NCBI GenBank assembly: GCA_003243275.1
Contig: QFQR01000001.1
Span: 372,001 to 436,000, forward strand
Length of the DNA stretch: 64,000 nucleotides
Direction: 5' to 3'
DNA from: Leifsonia xyli
GTDB taxonomy: Bacteria > Actinomycetota > Actinomycetes > Actinomycetales > Microbacteriaceae
The position numbers and the translations under genes are program-made. Under the pieces are notes generated by a model. That model was given only the letters and a program-made list of their open reading frames with translations. It had not been told where the DNA came from and ran no database searches. Below are positions 51,541-59,111 of the stretch, piece after piece (position 1 is the first letter of the stretch; every line of letters begins with the position of its first letter).

Positions 51541-51596
51541 AGATTACTCGCTGATGAACGGGACGCAAGACGTGAAGTCTCGCTGAATACTTGAGG
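51541..51596 (-). promoter_or_regulatory. Promoter block of RNA unit B
   Basis: On the minus strand: -35 TTGCGT, 16-nt spacer, -10 TAATCT, with the same upstream block as unit A. It begins 3 nt beyond the SNF2 gene stop, so it is an independent promoter, not part of that gene's terminator. Confidence 0.6.
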
Positions 51597-51598
51597 GT

Positions 51599-53728
51599 TC
51601 AGAGCTCCCGGACCGCGTCGCTCAGCAACGCCACGAGCGCCTCGAGCTGCACCGATCCCTCCGCGGCCTCCCCGAGCTCGCCGTCGAGGGCACGGGCGGC
51701 GAGGCCCGCCTTCGCGTCGATGAGCTCCGCGATCCGTCCGTCGATCGTCTGGGCCGCGATGATGCGCCAAGCGGTCACCGGCAGCTCCTGCCCGATGCGG
51801 TGCACGCGGTCGATCGCCTGCGTCTGCTCGGCGTTCGTCCAGCTGAGCTCCGCGAGCACCACGTTGGATGCCGCCTGCAGGTTCACCCCGACGCCCGCCG
51901 CCATGAGCGAGCACACCGCCACCGCGACCTCCGGGTCGTTCTGGAAGGCGTCGATCTCGGCCTGGCGGACCTTCGCACTCTGATCGCCCCGGATCGACAC
52001 CGTCTTCAGGCCCGCCTTGGCGAAGTAGGCCTCCGCTGCGTCCATGACATCGACGTGCTTCGCGAAGAACACCACCTTGCCGACGTTGCGGGCGAGGTTG
52101 ACCGTGTAGTCCGCTGCCGGCGTGGCCTTCGCCTGGCCGATGCGGCGCACCATCGTGAAGACGTTGTCGCCGCCCGCCTCCGCCTGGCGCGACTCCTCGA
52201 ACTCCGCGGCGGCCACCAGACGGATGAGATCGGCGGATGCGGAATCCGGCCGGGACGCCCGCAACCGGCGGAAGCGCTCCACGAGCCTCGCCACGAGCGC
52301 GCGCTCGGCGTCGCGGATCGAACGGCCCGCCTCGCCGTCGAGCTCCACCGGGATGTCGGCGATGCGGCGCGCCGGGATGTCCGCCGCCACATCGACCTTC
52401 TTGCGGCGCACGATCCCCATGCCGACCACGGCCCGCCGCGCCGCGCCGAAGAAGCCGGGATCGACGGGCGTGAGCTCGGTCTCCTCGAGCTTCTCCATGA
52501 GCCGCGGAAGCGGCTTCTTCTCGTCGATCCAGCCGAGGAACTGCCAGATCATCCGGAAGTCCTCGATCTGGTTGATGAGGGGCGTTCCCGTGAGGGCGAC
52601 GAGCAGCGGATTCGGCGTCTGCCTGCGGATCGAGGCCGAGAGCAGCTGCACGTTCTTGGAACGCTGGGACTCCTTGTTCTTGATGAAGTGCGCCTCGTCG
52701 ACGATCATGCCGCGCATCCCGCGTCGCGAGAGCCACGCGACGTGCCGGTCGAGCACCTCGTAGTTGACGATGACGATGTCGGCGAAGGCGTCGATGTCGT
52801 CGCCGTCACCGTGCACGACCGTCGAGCTGCGGTGCGGCGTCCACTTCTCCACCTCGCGGCCCCAGTTGACCTTGACGACGTTCGGCACGACCACGAGGAG
52901 CGGGTAGGCGTTCGCGACATCGGCCGCGAGCAGCGCCTGCGCCGTCTTGCCGAGGCCCGGCTCGTCGGCGAGCAGGTAGCTGCGGTGCCCCTCCCGCGCC
53001 GACTCGACGAACCGCGCCTGATGACGCATGAGTTCGATGCCGCCTGGCGTCGCGAGCGACCGCGCCTCGGGAAGCTCCATGCTCGCCGCACCGCCGCCTG
53101 CACCCACCTCGAAGGAGCGGAACAGGGGCTCGATGAGCTCCCAGCTGTCGAGGTCGCCGCGCGGGGTCGGCTTCGGCGTCTGGTAGGCGCTGAAGTCGGG
53201 CGCGAGGAAGGGGTTCGACATCTGGTACTGGCGCACCGACTGCGGCACCACTTGACGCTCCTCCACGACGGGAGGGGCCGTCGCCTCGGTCACGACCACC
53301 AGGTCCTCGGGGGCCAGCGGGGTGCCCGCCTCCAGCAGCAGTGCGCGCCGCGCCTCCTGGGCGGCCGGGCTCAGCGGTGCGGTGTCGGTGAGCAGCTGGA
53401 TGAGGCTCGCGTCACGCGCCGCCGTCTTGGCCATGATCGTGGCGATGCCGTCGAGGCGCGTCAGCTCCTTGGTGCGCTCGGCGTCGGTGAGGCTCGCATC
53501 CGTCTTGATACGTGCCCGCTCCTCGCGCGCCAGCACCGCCACGACGCGGTAGCGCAGCCGGTTGGCAGGGTTGACCTTGCCGCGCTCGGCTGCGTTCTCG
53601 ATGCCGCGCACGACGCGGGCGAGCACGGGGATGATGCCCGTCTCGTCCTGGTGCGGGCGGCGGCGCTGCTGCGCGCCCTTGGCACCCGACTTCGCTCCGC
53701 TGCGGGTCTTCTGGCCGGATGTGGCCAT
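51599..53728 (-). CDS. SNF2-family DEAD/DEAH helicase-like ATPase
   Basis: A 709-residue Swi2/Snf2-type protein. A basic N-terminus and a helical region (~200 residues) precede the ATPase: LADEPGLGKTAQALLAADVA (I), LVVVPNVVKVNWGREVEKW (Ia), MIVDEAHFIKNKESQRSKN (II, DEAH), LLVALTGTPLINQIEDFRMI (III). The second lobe has VVFFAKHVDVMDAAEAYFAK (IV), VAVCSLMAAGVGVNLQAASN (V) and QTQAIDRVHRIGQELPVTAW (VI). It resembles the SMARCAL1/HARP-like bacterial translocases that remodel DNA or protein-DNA complexes. ATG at 53728 has GAGGAG upstream. No methylase or nuclease partner is beside it, so a defence role is not supported. Confidence 0.88.
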   Translation of the reverse strand: MATSGQKTRSGAKSGAKGAQQRRRPHQDETGIIPVLARVVRGIENAAERGKVNPANRLRYRVVAVLAREERARIKTDASLTDAERTKELTRLDGIATIMAKTAARDASLIQLLTDTAPLSPAAQEARRALLLEAGTPLAPEDLVVVTEATAPPVVEERQVVPQSVRQYQMSNPFLAPDFSAYQTPKPTPRGDLDSWELIEPLFRSFEVGAGGGAASMELPEARSLATPGGIELMRHQARFVESAREGHRSYLLADEPGLGKTAQALLAADVANAYPLLVVVPNVVKVNWGREVEKWTPHRSSTVVHGDGDDIDAFADIVIVNYEVLDRHVAWLSRRGMRGMIVDEAHFIKNKESQRSKNVQLLSASIRRQTPNPLLVALTGTPLINQIEDFRMIWQFLGWIDEKKPLPRLMEKLEETELTPVDPGFFGAARRAVVGMGIVRRKKVDVAADIPARRIADIPVELDGEAGRSIRDAERALVARLVERFRRLRASRPDSASADLIRLVAAAEFEESRQAEAGGDNVFTMVRRIGQAKATPAADYTVNLARNVGKVVFFAKHVDVMDAAEAYFAKAGLKTVSIRGDQSAKVRQAEIDAFQNDPEVAVAVCSLMAAGVGVNLQAASNVVLAELSWTNAEQTQAIDRVHRIGQELPVTAWRIIAAQTIDGRIAELIDAKAGLAARALDGELGEAAEGSVQLEALVALLSDAVREL

Positions 53729-53923
53729 CGTTCTCCTCGGGGGCATCGCCCCATCGCGACGAGTGATGTCGCGTCTCACTGCGATCCGACAGTGCGCCGG
53801 ACCGGATTCTCGGTGCAGATCGCCCCCGCGACTCCCCTGATCCGGCTTGGCCGGCGGGGCGGTGGGCGCCTTCAGTCTAGCGCACGATGCCCGCGACGCC
53901 AGCACCCTCGTTCGCGGCTCGTG

Positions 53924-54289
53924 TCAGCGGCGCGAGTCCGGCGACTTCAGCGGCACCTTGATGAGGATGCCCGCGGCGATGAAGGCGGCGATCGCGAGGT
54001 ACTGGGCGCCGAGCCACGGCGCGCCCGTGAAGGCGAACGGCAGCACCGGGTTCCAGAGCACCGCGACGGCCGCGAAGACCGGCACCCACCACCACTGCTT
54101 CGCCTGGATCGCGAAGACCATCACGATAAGGGCGAGCACCGCGGCACCCCAGCTCACGTACTGATAGCTGTCCTGCCCGAGGAGGGCGATGCCGACGAAC
54201 ATCACGATCGCGGCCAGCAGGCCGGGTGCGAGGGCGAGCCTGCGCCATCCGGGGTCGCCGTAACGGGATGCGGGGCGTTGCGTGCTCAC
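53924..54289 (-). CDS. DUF6804-like small membrane protein
   Basis: A 121-residue protein with four transmembrane helices: LAPGLLAAIVMFVGIALLGQ, VSWGAAVLALIVMVFAIQAK, WWWVPVFAAVAVLWNPVLPF and AQYLAIAAFIAAGILIKVPL. The AxQAKQWWWVP and LWNPVxPF core is typical of an actinobacterial family of unknown function annotated as DUF6804. The GTG start has GGAGG very close upstream. It is divergent from the M20 peptidase gene with a 43-nt gap. The 195 nt after its stop, before the helicase gene, holds nothing I can identify. Confidence 0.7.
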   Translation of the reverse strand: MSTQRPASRYGDPGWRRLALAPGLLAAIVMFVGIALLGQDSYQYVSWGAAVLALIVMVFAIQAKQWWWVPVFAAVAVLWNPVLPFAFTGAPWLGAQYLAIAAFIAAGILIKVPLKSPDSRR

Positions 54290-54332
54290 CCCTCCAGGGT
54301 ATCCGGCCCGCGACGCTGCCTAGGATCGGAGC

Positions 54333-55658
54333 ATGAGCGATGCCGTCGTCGAGCGTTTCCGCGAGCTGCTGCGATTCGCCAGCTATTCGCACGAGGGTGC
54401 GGCGGATGTCGAGGATGCCTTCGCCGGATTCCATGCGGCGCTCGCGCGCTCGTTCCCGCTCGTCCATGCGCGGCTGGAGCGGGAGCTCGTCGCGGAACGC
54501 AGCCTGCTGTTCCGCTGGCCCGGCACGGGCGCCGGCCCCGCCGCGGTGCTCATGGCGCACCAGGACGTCGTGGCGGTCGACGACGCGAGCAGGTGGACGC
54601 ATCCGCCGTTCGCCGGCGGGCTCGTCGGGGAGGGCGACGAGGAGGCGATCTGGGGCCGCGGTGCGCTCGACGACAAGTCGGCGCTCGGCGCGATCCTGGA
54701 GGCGGTCGAGGCGCGCCTGGCCGCGGGATTCGCCCCGGCGGCCGATGTGTACCTCGTCTTCGGGCACGACGAGGAGGCCGGGGGCACCGGTGCCGAGGCG
54801 ATCGTGGCGCTGCTGCGGGATCGCGGCGTGCGTCCCTGGCTCGTGCTCGACGAGGGCGGGGCCGTCATGGACGCTCTGCTCCCCGGACTCGGGCCGACCG
54901 CCGTGGTCGGCGTCACCGAGAAGGGCATCATGAACGTCGAGCTCGCCGTCGAGCTCTCGGGGGGTCACGCGGCGATCCCGCTGCCCGAGGGGTCGACCGC
55001 CCTGCTCGCGCGCGCCATCCTGCGCCTCGAGAACCAACCGGATGCCCCGCACCTCATCGAGCCGACGATCGGCCTGCTGGAGGCGCTCGGGGCGCGGATG
55101 GGCGGCATCCGCGGGTGGGCGCTGCGGCACGCGAGGCTGCTGCGCGGCCCGCTCGCCCGCACCCTCGCCGGAACCAGCCCGCAGCTCGCCGCCATGACCC
55201 GCACGACGCGCGCCGTCACCCAGTTGCGCGGCTCGTCGAGCATGAACGTCGTGCCCGAGCGCGCGAGCGCGACGCTCAACGTGCGGATTCTGCCTGGCGC
55301 GACCGTGGCCTCCGCCGCGGCCGACATCAAGCGCGTCATCGACGATGAACGGGTGCGGGTGCGGGTGCTCGACGGTGCGGATCCGGCCCCCGTCTCCCCC
55401 GCCTCCGGGCGCGGGTGGGAGGCGATCGCGGCGAGCATCGGCGAGGTCTTCCCGGATGCCGCGGTCGCCCCCTACGTCATGCTGCAGGCGAGCGACTCCC
55501 GGCACTTCGCCGCCATCTCCGACCACGTCTACCGCTTCCTGCCGTTCGACCTGCGGCAGGACGAGTTGCAGTCGATCCACGGCATCGACGAGCGCATCCG
55601 GGTCTCCACCTACCGCCGCGCGATCGCCTTCTTCGACGCGCTCGTGGGGCGCCTCTAG
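54333..55658 (+). CDS. M20/M25/M40-family metallopeptidase
   Basis: A 441-residue zinc peptidase. Metal-site motifs are VLMAHQDVVAVDD (His, Asp), WGRGALDDKSALGAILEAVE (bridging Asp) and LVFGHDEEAGGTGAEAIVAL (catalytic Glu-Glu). The dimerisation domain has GGHAAIPLPEGSTALLARAI and SSMNVVPERASATLNVRILP; the C-terminal metal ligand His appears in QSIHGIDERIRVSTYRRAI. These enzymes are carboxypeptidases or dipeptidases; the substrate is not readable. No signal peptide. The gene ends just before the second copy of the long palindrome. Confidence 0.92.
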   Translation: MSDAVVERFRELLRFASYSHEGAADVEDAFAGFHAALARSFPLVHARLERELVAERSLLFRWPGTGAGPAAVLMAHQDVVAVDDASRWTHPPFAGGLVGEGDEEAIWGRGALDDKSALGAILEAVEARLAAGFAPAADVYLVFGHDEEAGGTGAEAIVALLRDRGVRPWLVLDEGGAVMDALLPGLGPTAVVGVTEKGIMNVELAVELSGGHAAIPLPEGSTALLARAILRLENQPDAPHLIEPTIGLLEALGARMGGIRGWALRHARLLRGPLARTLAGTSPQLAAMTRTTRAVTQLRGSSSMNVVPERASATLNVRILPGATVASAAADIKRVIDDERVRVRVLDGADPAPVSPASGRGWEAIAASIGEVFPDAAVAPYVMLQASDSRHFAAISDHVYRFLPFDLRQDELQSIHGIDERIRVSTYRRAIAFFDALVGRL

Positions 55659-55671
55659 CCCGCCTCCTCCG

Positions 55672-55737
55672 TTCGGGAGGATGACACGCCGCACGGCGCC
55701 CGCATCCGCTGCCCGTGCGGCGTGTCATCCTCCCGAA
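55672..55737. repeat. Long palindrome at convergent gene ends, copy 2 of 2
   Basis: A perfect 23-bp inverted repeat (55672-55694 and 55715-55737) with a 20-nt loop lies between the convergent M20 peptidase and GDPD genes. Its arms are nearly identical to those at 12619-12690 (shared GTTCGGGAGGA start and CGCCGC end), whereas the loops differ. It can form the same hairpin on either strand, fitting a bidirectional terminator. Confidence 0.8.
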
Positions 55738-55747
55738 AGAAGAGGGG

Positions 55748-56629
55748 TCAGGTGCCGGGGGCGGTCGCGGCGATCCAGGAGTCGAGCTTCGAGGGCTTGT
55801 CGGTGATGATGCCGTCGACGCCGTAGGCGAGCGCCGCCGACCAGCGCTTCTCGCTGTTGAGCGTGTAGACGAGCACGCCGAGGCCCGCCTCGTGCATGCG
55901 TGTCACGGCATCCGCGTCCTGGTCGAGAGACGTCGGGGTCGTGAGAATCGCGATCGCCCCGTAGTAGCGGGCGAGCCCGACCGGATCCCGCGGCAGGTCC
56001 CGCCTGATGATGACGCGCGGGATGGCGGCCGCGGTGTCGGCGAGGTTCGCGATCGTGGAGAGGTTGAAGCTCGCGAACACCACGCGGTTCTGCACACCCC
56101 GCAGGTAGATGGAGTCGAGCACCCCGCGGATGTCGTCAGGCGCCCAGTACTCCTTGAGCTCGAGCAGCGCCTTCTGGCGGGAGCCGGCGAGCGCGTCGAG
56201 GAACTCGTCGAGCAGCGGCACGCGCGTTCCCGCGAACTCGGGCCCGTACCAGGAGCCGGCGTCGAGCGCGCGGATCTGCGCGGCCGTGAGCTCGGCGACG
56301 GCACCCGAGCCGTCTGTCGTGCGGTCGACCGTCTCGTCGTGCATGAGGATCGGCACCCCGTCGGCCGTCAACTGCACATCGGTCTCGACGAACTCGAGGC
56401 CGGATGCCAGGGCAGCCGCGAACGCCGGCATGGTGTTCTCGGGCGCCTCGGCACGATCCCCCCGGTGCCCGGCGACGAAGGCCGCCTCACCTGGGGCTCG
56501 CAGCGGACCCATCATGTTCGTCGCGTAGACGCGCACGGCATCCGGAACCAGGAGCAACACGGCCACCAGGGCGAGCGTCACCACCGCGGACACGAGCGCC
56601 CGCCGCACAGGATGCGTCACCATCGACAC
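55748..56629 (-). CDS. Glycerophosphodiester phosphodiesterase, membrane-anchored
   Basis: A 293-residue TIM-barrel enzyme that hydrolyses glycerophosphodiesters to glycerol-3-phosphate and alcohol. An N-terminal transmembrane segment (VSAVVTLALVAVLLLVPDAV) precedes the catalytic start VAGHRGDRAEAPENTMPAFA (HR and EN), then VETDVQLTADGVPILMHDET (ExD and HD) and DRTTDGSG. KALLELKEYWAPDD carries a further conserved Glu. It would act outside the membrane. Direct repeats of GTTAC spaced by 11 nt lie upstream. It is convergent with the peptidase gene across the palindrome. Confidence 0.9.
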   Translation of the reverse strand: MSMVTHPVRRALVSAVVTLALVAVLLLVPDAVRVYATNMMGPLRAPGEAAFVAGHRGDRAEAPENTMPAFAAALASGLEFVETDVQLTADGVPILMHDETVDRTTDGSGAVAELTAAQIRALDAGSWYGPEFAGTRVPLLDEFLDALAGSRQKALLELKEYWAPDDIRGVLDSIYLRGVQNRVVFASFNLSTIANLADTAAAIPRVIIRRDLPRDPVGLARYYGAIAILTTPTSLDQDADAVTRMHEAGLGVLVYTLNSEKRWSAALAYGVDGIITDKPSKLDSWIAATAPGT

Positions 56630-56687
56630 GTCTGCTTCCGACTCGGGTTCCCCGCACCGTCGCGAGGTGAGCCGACCCTAGCACGCC

Positions 56688-56704
56688 CGTTACCTTTTCG
56701 TTAC
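56688..56704. promoter_or_regulatory. 11-nt spaced CGTTAC direct repeats upstream of the GDPD gene
   Basis: CGTTAC occurs at 56688-56693 and 56699-56704, exactly 11 nt apart, in an AT-rich patch before the GDPD start, where a -10-like TAGGGT follows on the minus strand. The 11-nt periodicity is that of PhoP boxes, but the core differs from GTTCACC. Confidence 0.4.
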
Positions 56705-56728
56705 GTAGACAGGACGTGGTCTCCCGAC

Positions 56729-57586
56729 TCAGATGAGCGACTTGGTGTGCCAGACCGTCTTCGTCTCGGTGAACGCGAGGATGCGGTCGAGCGCCCGCGC
56801 CGGCACGCCCGGCTCGGGACGCAGCACGCGCGTGAGCGTGTCGGCCGCCGCGATCTCGAGGTCGACCCAGTCGAGCTGCCCCGCACCCGCGAGGTCGATC
56901 GCGTTGACGTCGGCGTGGGAGGCGAGCCACGGCGCGATCTCCGCAGGCGAACCGGTGAGCACGTTCACGACGCCACCCGGCAGGTCGCTCGTCGCGAGCA
57001 CCTCTGCGAGGCTGATCGCCGAGAGCGGATGCGCCTCATCCGCCACCACGACGACCGCGTTCCCGGCGACGAGCGCGGGGGCGACGACCCGCACCAGCCC
57101 GAGCAGGCTCGACCCGCCCTGCGGCGCCACGATCGCAACGACGCCCGTGTGCTCCGGCACCGAGATGTTGAAGAACGGCCCCGCGACGGGGTTGCCGGCG
57201 CCCGCGACCTGCGCGAACTTGTCCGCCCATCCGGCGTACCAGACCCAGGTGTCGATCGTCTCGTCGACCTGACGCGCGGCCTCGGCCGAGGTGAGCCCCT
57301 CGGCCGCGGTCAGCTCCTCCACGAACTGCGCACGGCGGCCCTCGAGCACCTCCGCGACGCGGTAGAGCACCTGGCCGCGGTTGTAGGCGGTCGCGCCCGC
57401 CCATCCGGCGACCGCGGCGCGGGCCGCCACGACGGCGTCACGGGCGTCCTTGCGGGAGGCGAGCGAGGCGTTCGCGAGGAAGTCGCCGGATGCCGAGAGC
57501 ACCTCGTAGCTGCGCCCCGACTCGCTGCGCGGGAACTTGCCGCCGATGTAGAGCTTGTAGGTCTTGGGGATGGTGAGGCGGGTCAT
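56729..57586 (-). CDS. Truncated aldehyde dehydrogenase-like protein
   Basis: A 285-residue protein corresponding to the first part (NAD-binding half) of an aldehyde dehydrogenase: YKLYIGGKFPRSESGRSYEV, ASLASRKDARDAVVAARAAV, TIDTWVWYAGWADKFAQVAG and TGVVAIVAPQGGSSLLGLVR. It stops before the catalytic region, so the active-site Cys and the FFNQG-type region are missing. It begins with a 4-nt overlap with the full-length ALDH, and the frame is intact over its whole length, so it is not obviously decaying. It is likely a paralogue with a structural or NAD-binding role with its partner. Confidence 0.85.
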   Translation of the reverse strand: MTRLTIPKTYKLYIGGKFPRSESGRSYEVLSASGDFLANASLASRKDARDAVVAARAAVAGWAGATAYNRGQVLYRVAEVLEGRRAQFVEELTAAEGLTSAEAARQVDETIDTWVWYAGWADKFAQVAGAGNPVAGPFFNISVPEHTGVVAIVAPQGGSSLLGLVRVVAPALVAGNAVVVVADEAHPLSAISLAEVLATSDLPGGVVNVLTGSPAEIAPWLASHADVNAIDLAGAGQLDWVDLEIAAADTLTRVLRPEPGVPARALDRILAFTETKTVWHTKSLI

Positions 57587-59100
57587 TTGCTCGCTCCCTT
57601 CGTGGAGGTGGTGTCGCCCTTCGGGCGGCGCTCCTCGACCGCCTGGGGGGCGAGGTAGGCGCCGAGGCCGTGGCGGCCGCCCTCGCGGCCGTAGCCCGAC
57701 TCCTTGTACCCGCCGAACGGCGAGGCGGGGTCGAAGCGGTTGAAGGTGTTGGCCCAGATCACGCCCGCGCGCAGCTTGTCGGCGACCGCGAGGATCTTCG
57801 ATCCCTTGTCGCTCCAGATGCCCGCCGACAGTCCGTAGGGGGTGTTGTTCGCCTTCGCGATCGCCTCAGCGGGCGTGCGGAAGGTGAGCACCGAGAGCAC
57901 CGGCCCGAAGATCTCCTCCCGCGCGATGGTCGAGGAGGTCGACACGCCCGTGAAGATCGTCGGCGCGAACCAGAACCCGTTCTCGGGGATCTCGCACGGC
58001 GCGCTCCAGCGCTCGGCCCCTTCGCGCTCCCCGAGATCGCTGAGGGTGCGGATGCGCTCGAGCTGCTCCGCCGAGTTGATCGCCCCGATGTCGGTGTTCT
58101 TGTCGAGCGGATCGCCCAGCCGCAGGGTCGCCAGCCGGCTCTTCAGCCGCTCGACGACCTCGTCGTGGATCGACTCCTGCACCAGCAGGCGGCTGCCCGC
58201 GCAGCACACATGCCCCTGGTTGAAGAAGATGCCGTTGACGATGCCCTCGACCGCCTGGTCGATGGGCGCGTCGTCGAAGACGATATTGGCTGCCTTGCCG
58301 CCGAGCTCGAGCGTCACCTTCTTGTGGGTGCCGGCGACCGCCTTCGCGATCTCGCGCCCGACACCCGTCGAACCGGTGAAGGCGACCTTGTCGACATCCG
58401 GATGCCGCACGAGCGCCGCGCCCGTCTCGCCCGCACCGGTGAGGATGTTGACGACGCCAGGCGGAAGGTCGGCCTGCTGCAGGATCTCGGCGAACAGCAG
58501 CGCCGAGAGCGGGGTCGTCTCCGCCGGCTTCAGGACCACGGTGTTGCCCGCCGCGAGGGCAGGGGCGACCTTCCAGGCGAGCATCAGCAGCGGGAAGTTC
58601 CACGGGATCACCTGCGCGGCGACCCCGAGCGAGCGCGGGTTGGCGCCGAGTCCGGCGAAGTCGAGCTTGTCGGCCCAGCCCGCGTAGTAGAAGAACCAGG
58701 CAGCGACGAGCGGGATGTCGGTGTCGCGGCTCTCCTTGATGGGCTTGCCGTTGTCGAGCGACTCCGCCACCGCGAGCTCGCGGGCGCGCTCCTGCACGAG
58801 CCGCGCGATGCGGAACAGGTACTTGCCGCGGTCGGCGCCCGTGAGCTTCGACCAGGTCTTGGTGTGGGCCCGGCGCGCGGCCGCCACGGCGGCGTCGACA
58901 TCCGCCTCGGATGCGCTCGCGATCTCCGCGATCCGCTTCTCGGTGGCGGGCGAGATGGTGGTGAACGAGCCGCCCGTGCCCTCACGGAACTCGCCGTCGA
59001 TGAAGAGGCCGTAGCTGTCCTTGAGGTGCAGGATGCTGGTCGACTCGGGTGCGGGGGCGTACTCGAGGAAGCCGCGGCCGGTGATCTCGATGTCCTTCAT
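57583..59100 (-). CDS. Aldehyde dehydrogenase (NAD type)
   Basis: A 505-residue ALDH. The N-terminus has SYGLFIDGEFREGTGGSFTT; WNFPLLMLAWKVAPALAAGN and VLKPAETTPLSALLFAEILQ form the cofactor site, VAFTGSTGVGREIAKA the Rossmann loop, TLELGGKAANIVF the catalytic Glu and FFNQGHVCCAGSRLLVQESI the catalytic Cys (CC pair). EEIFGPVLSV and FNRFDPASPFGGYKESGYGR follow. It lies 11 nt after deoC, so acetaldehyde from deoxyribose-5-phosphate cleavage is its probable substrate. ATG at 59100 is preceded by GAGGA. Confidence 0.93.
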   Translation of the reverse strand: MKDIEITGRGFLEYAPAPESTSILHLKDSYGLFIDGEFREGTGGSFTTISPATEKRIAEIASASEADVDAAVAAARRAHTKTWSKLTGADRGKYLFRIARLVQERARELAVAESLDNGKPIKESRDTDIPLVAAWFFYYAGWADKLDFAGLGANPRSLGVAAQVIPWNFPLLMLAWKVAPALAAGNTVVLKPAETTPLSALLFAEILQQADLPPGVVNILTGAGETGAALVRHPDVDKVAFTGSTGVGREIAKAVAGTHKKVTLELGGKAANIVFDDAPIDQAVEGIVNGIFFNQGHVCCAGSRLLVQESIHDEVVERLKSRLATLRLGDPLDKNTDIGAINSAEQLERIRTLSDLGEREGAERWSAPCEIPENGFWFAPTIFTGVSTSSTIAREEIFGPVLSVLTFRTPAEAIAKANNTPYGLSAGIWSDKGSKILAVADKLRAGVIWANTFNRFDPASPFGGYKESGYGREGGRHGLGAYLAPQAVEERRPKGDTTSTKGASK

Positions 59101-59111
59101 GTGCTTCGTCC

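Noticed and set aside
51262..51594. A 110-codon plus-strand frame inside the noncoding cluster
   Set aside because: It passes through inverted repeats, a terminator and the unit B promoter block, and its translation is Pro/Arg-rich without family features.
51599..53728. SNF2 protein as part of a phage-defence island
   Set aside because: No nuclease, methylase or other defence gene flanks it; neighbours are housekeeping or noncoding.
51800..55348. A 1182-codon plus-strand frame antisense to the SNF2 gene
   Set aside because: It runs opposite to a clearly conserved helicase and has no recognisable domain.
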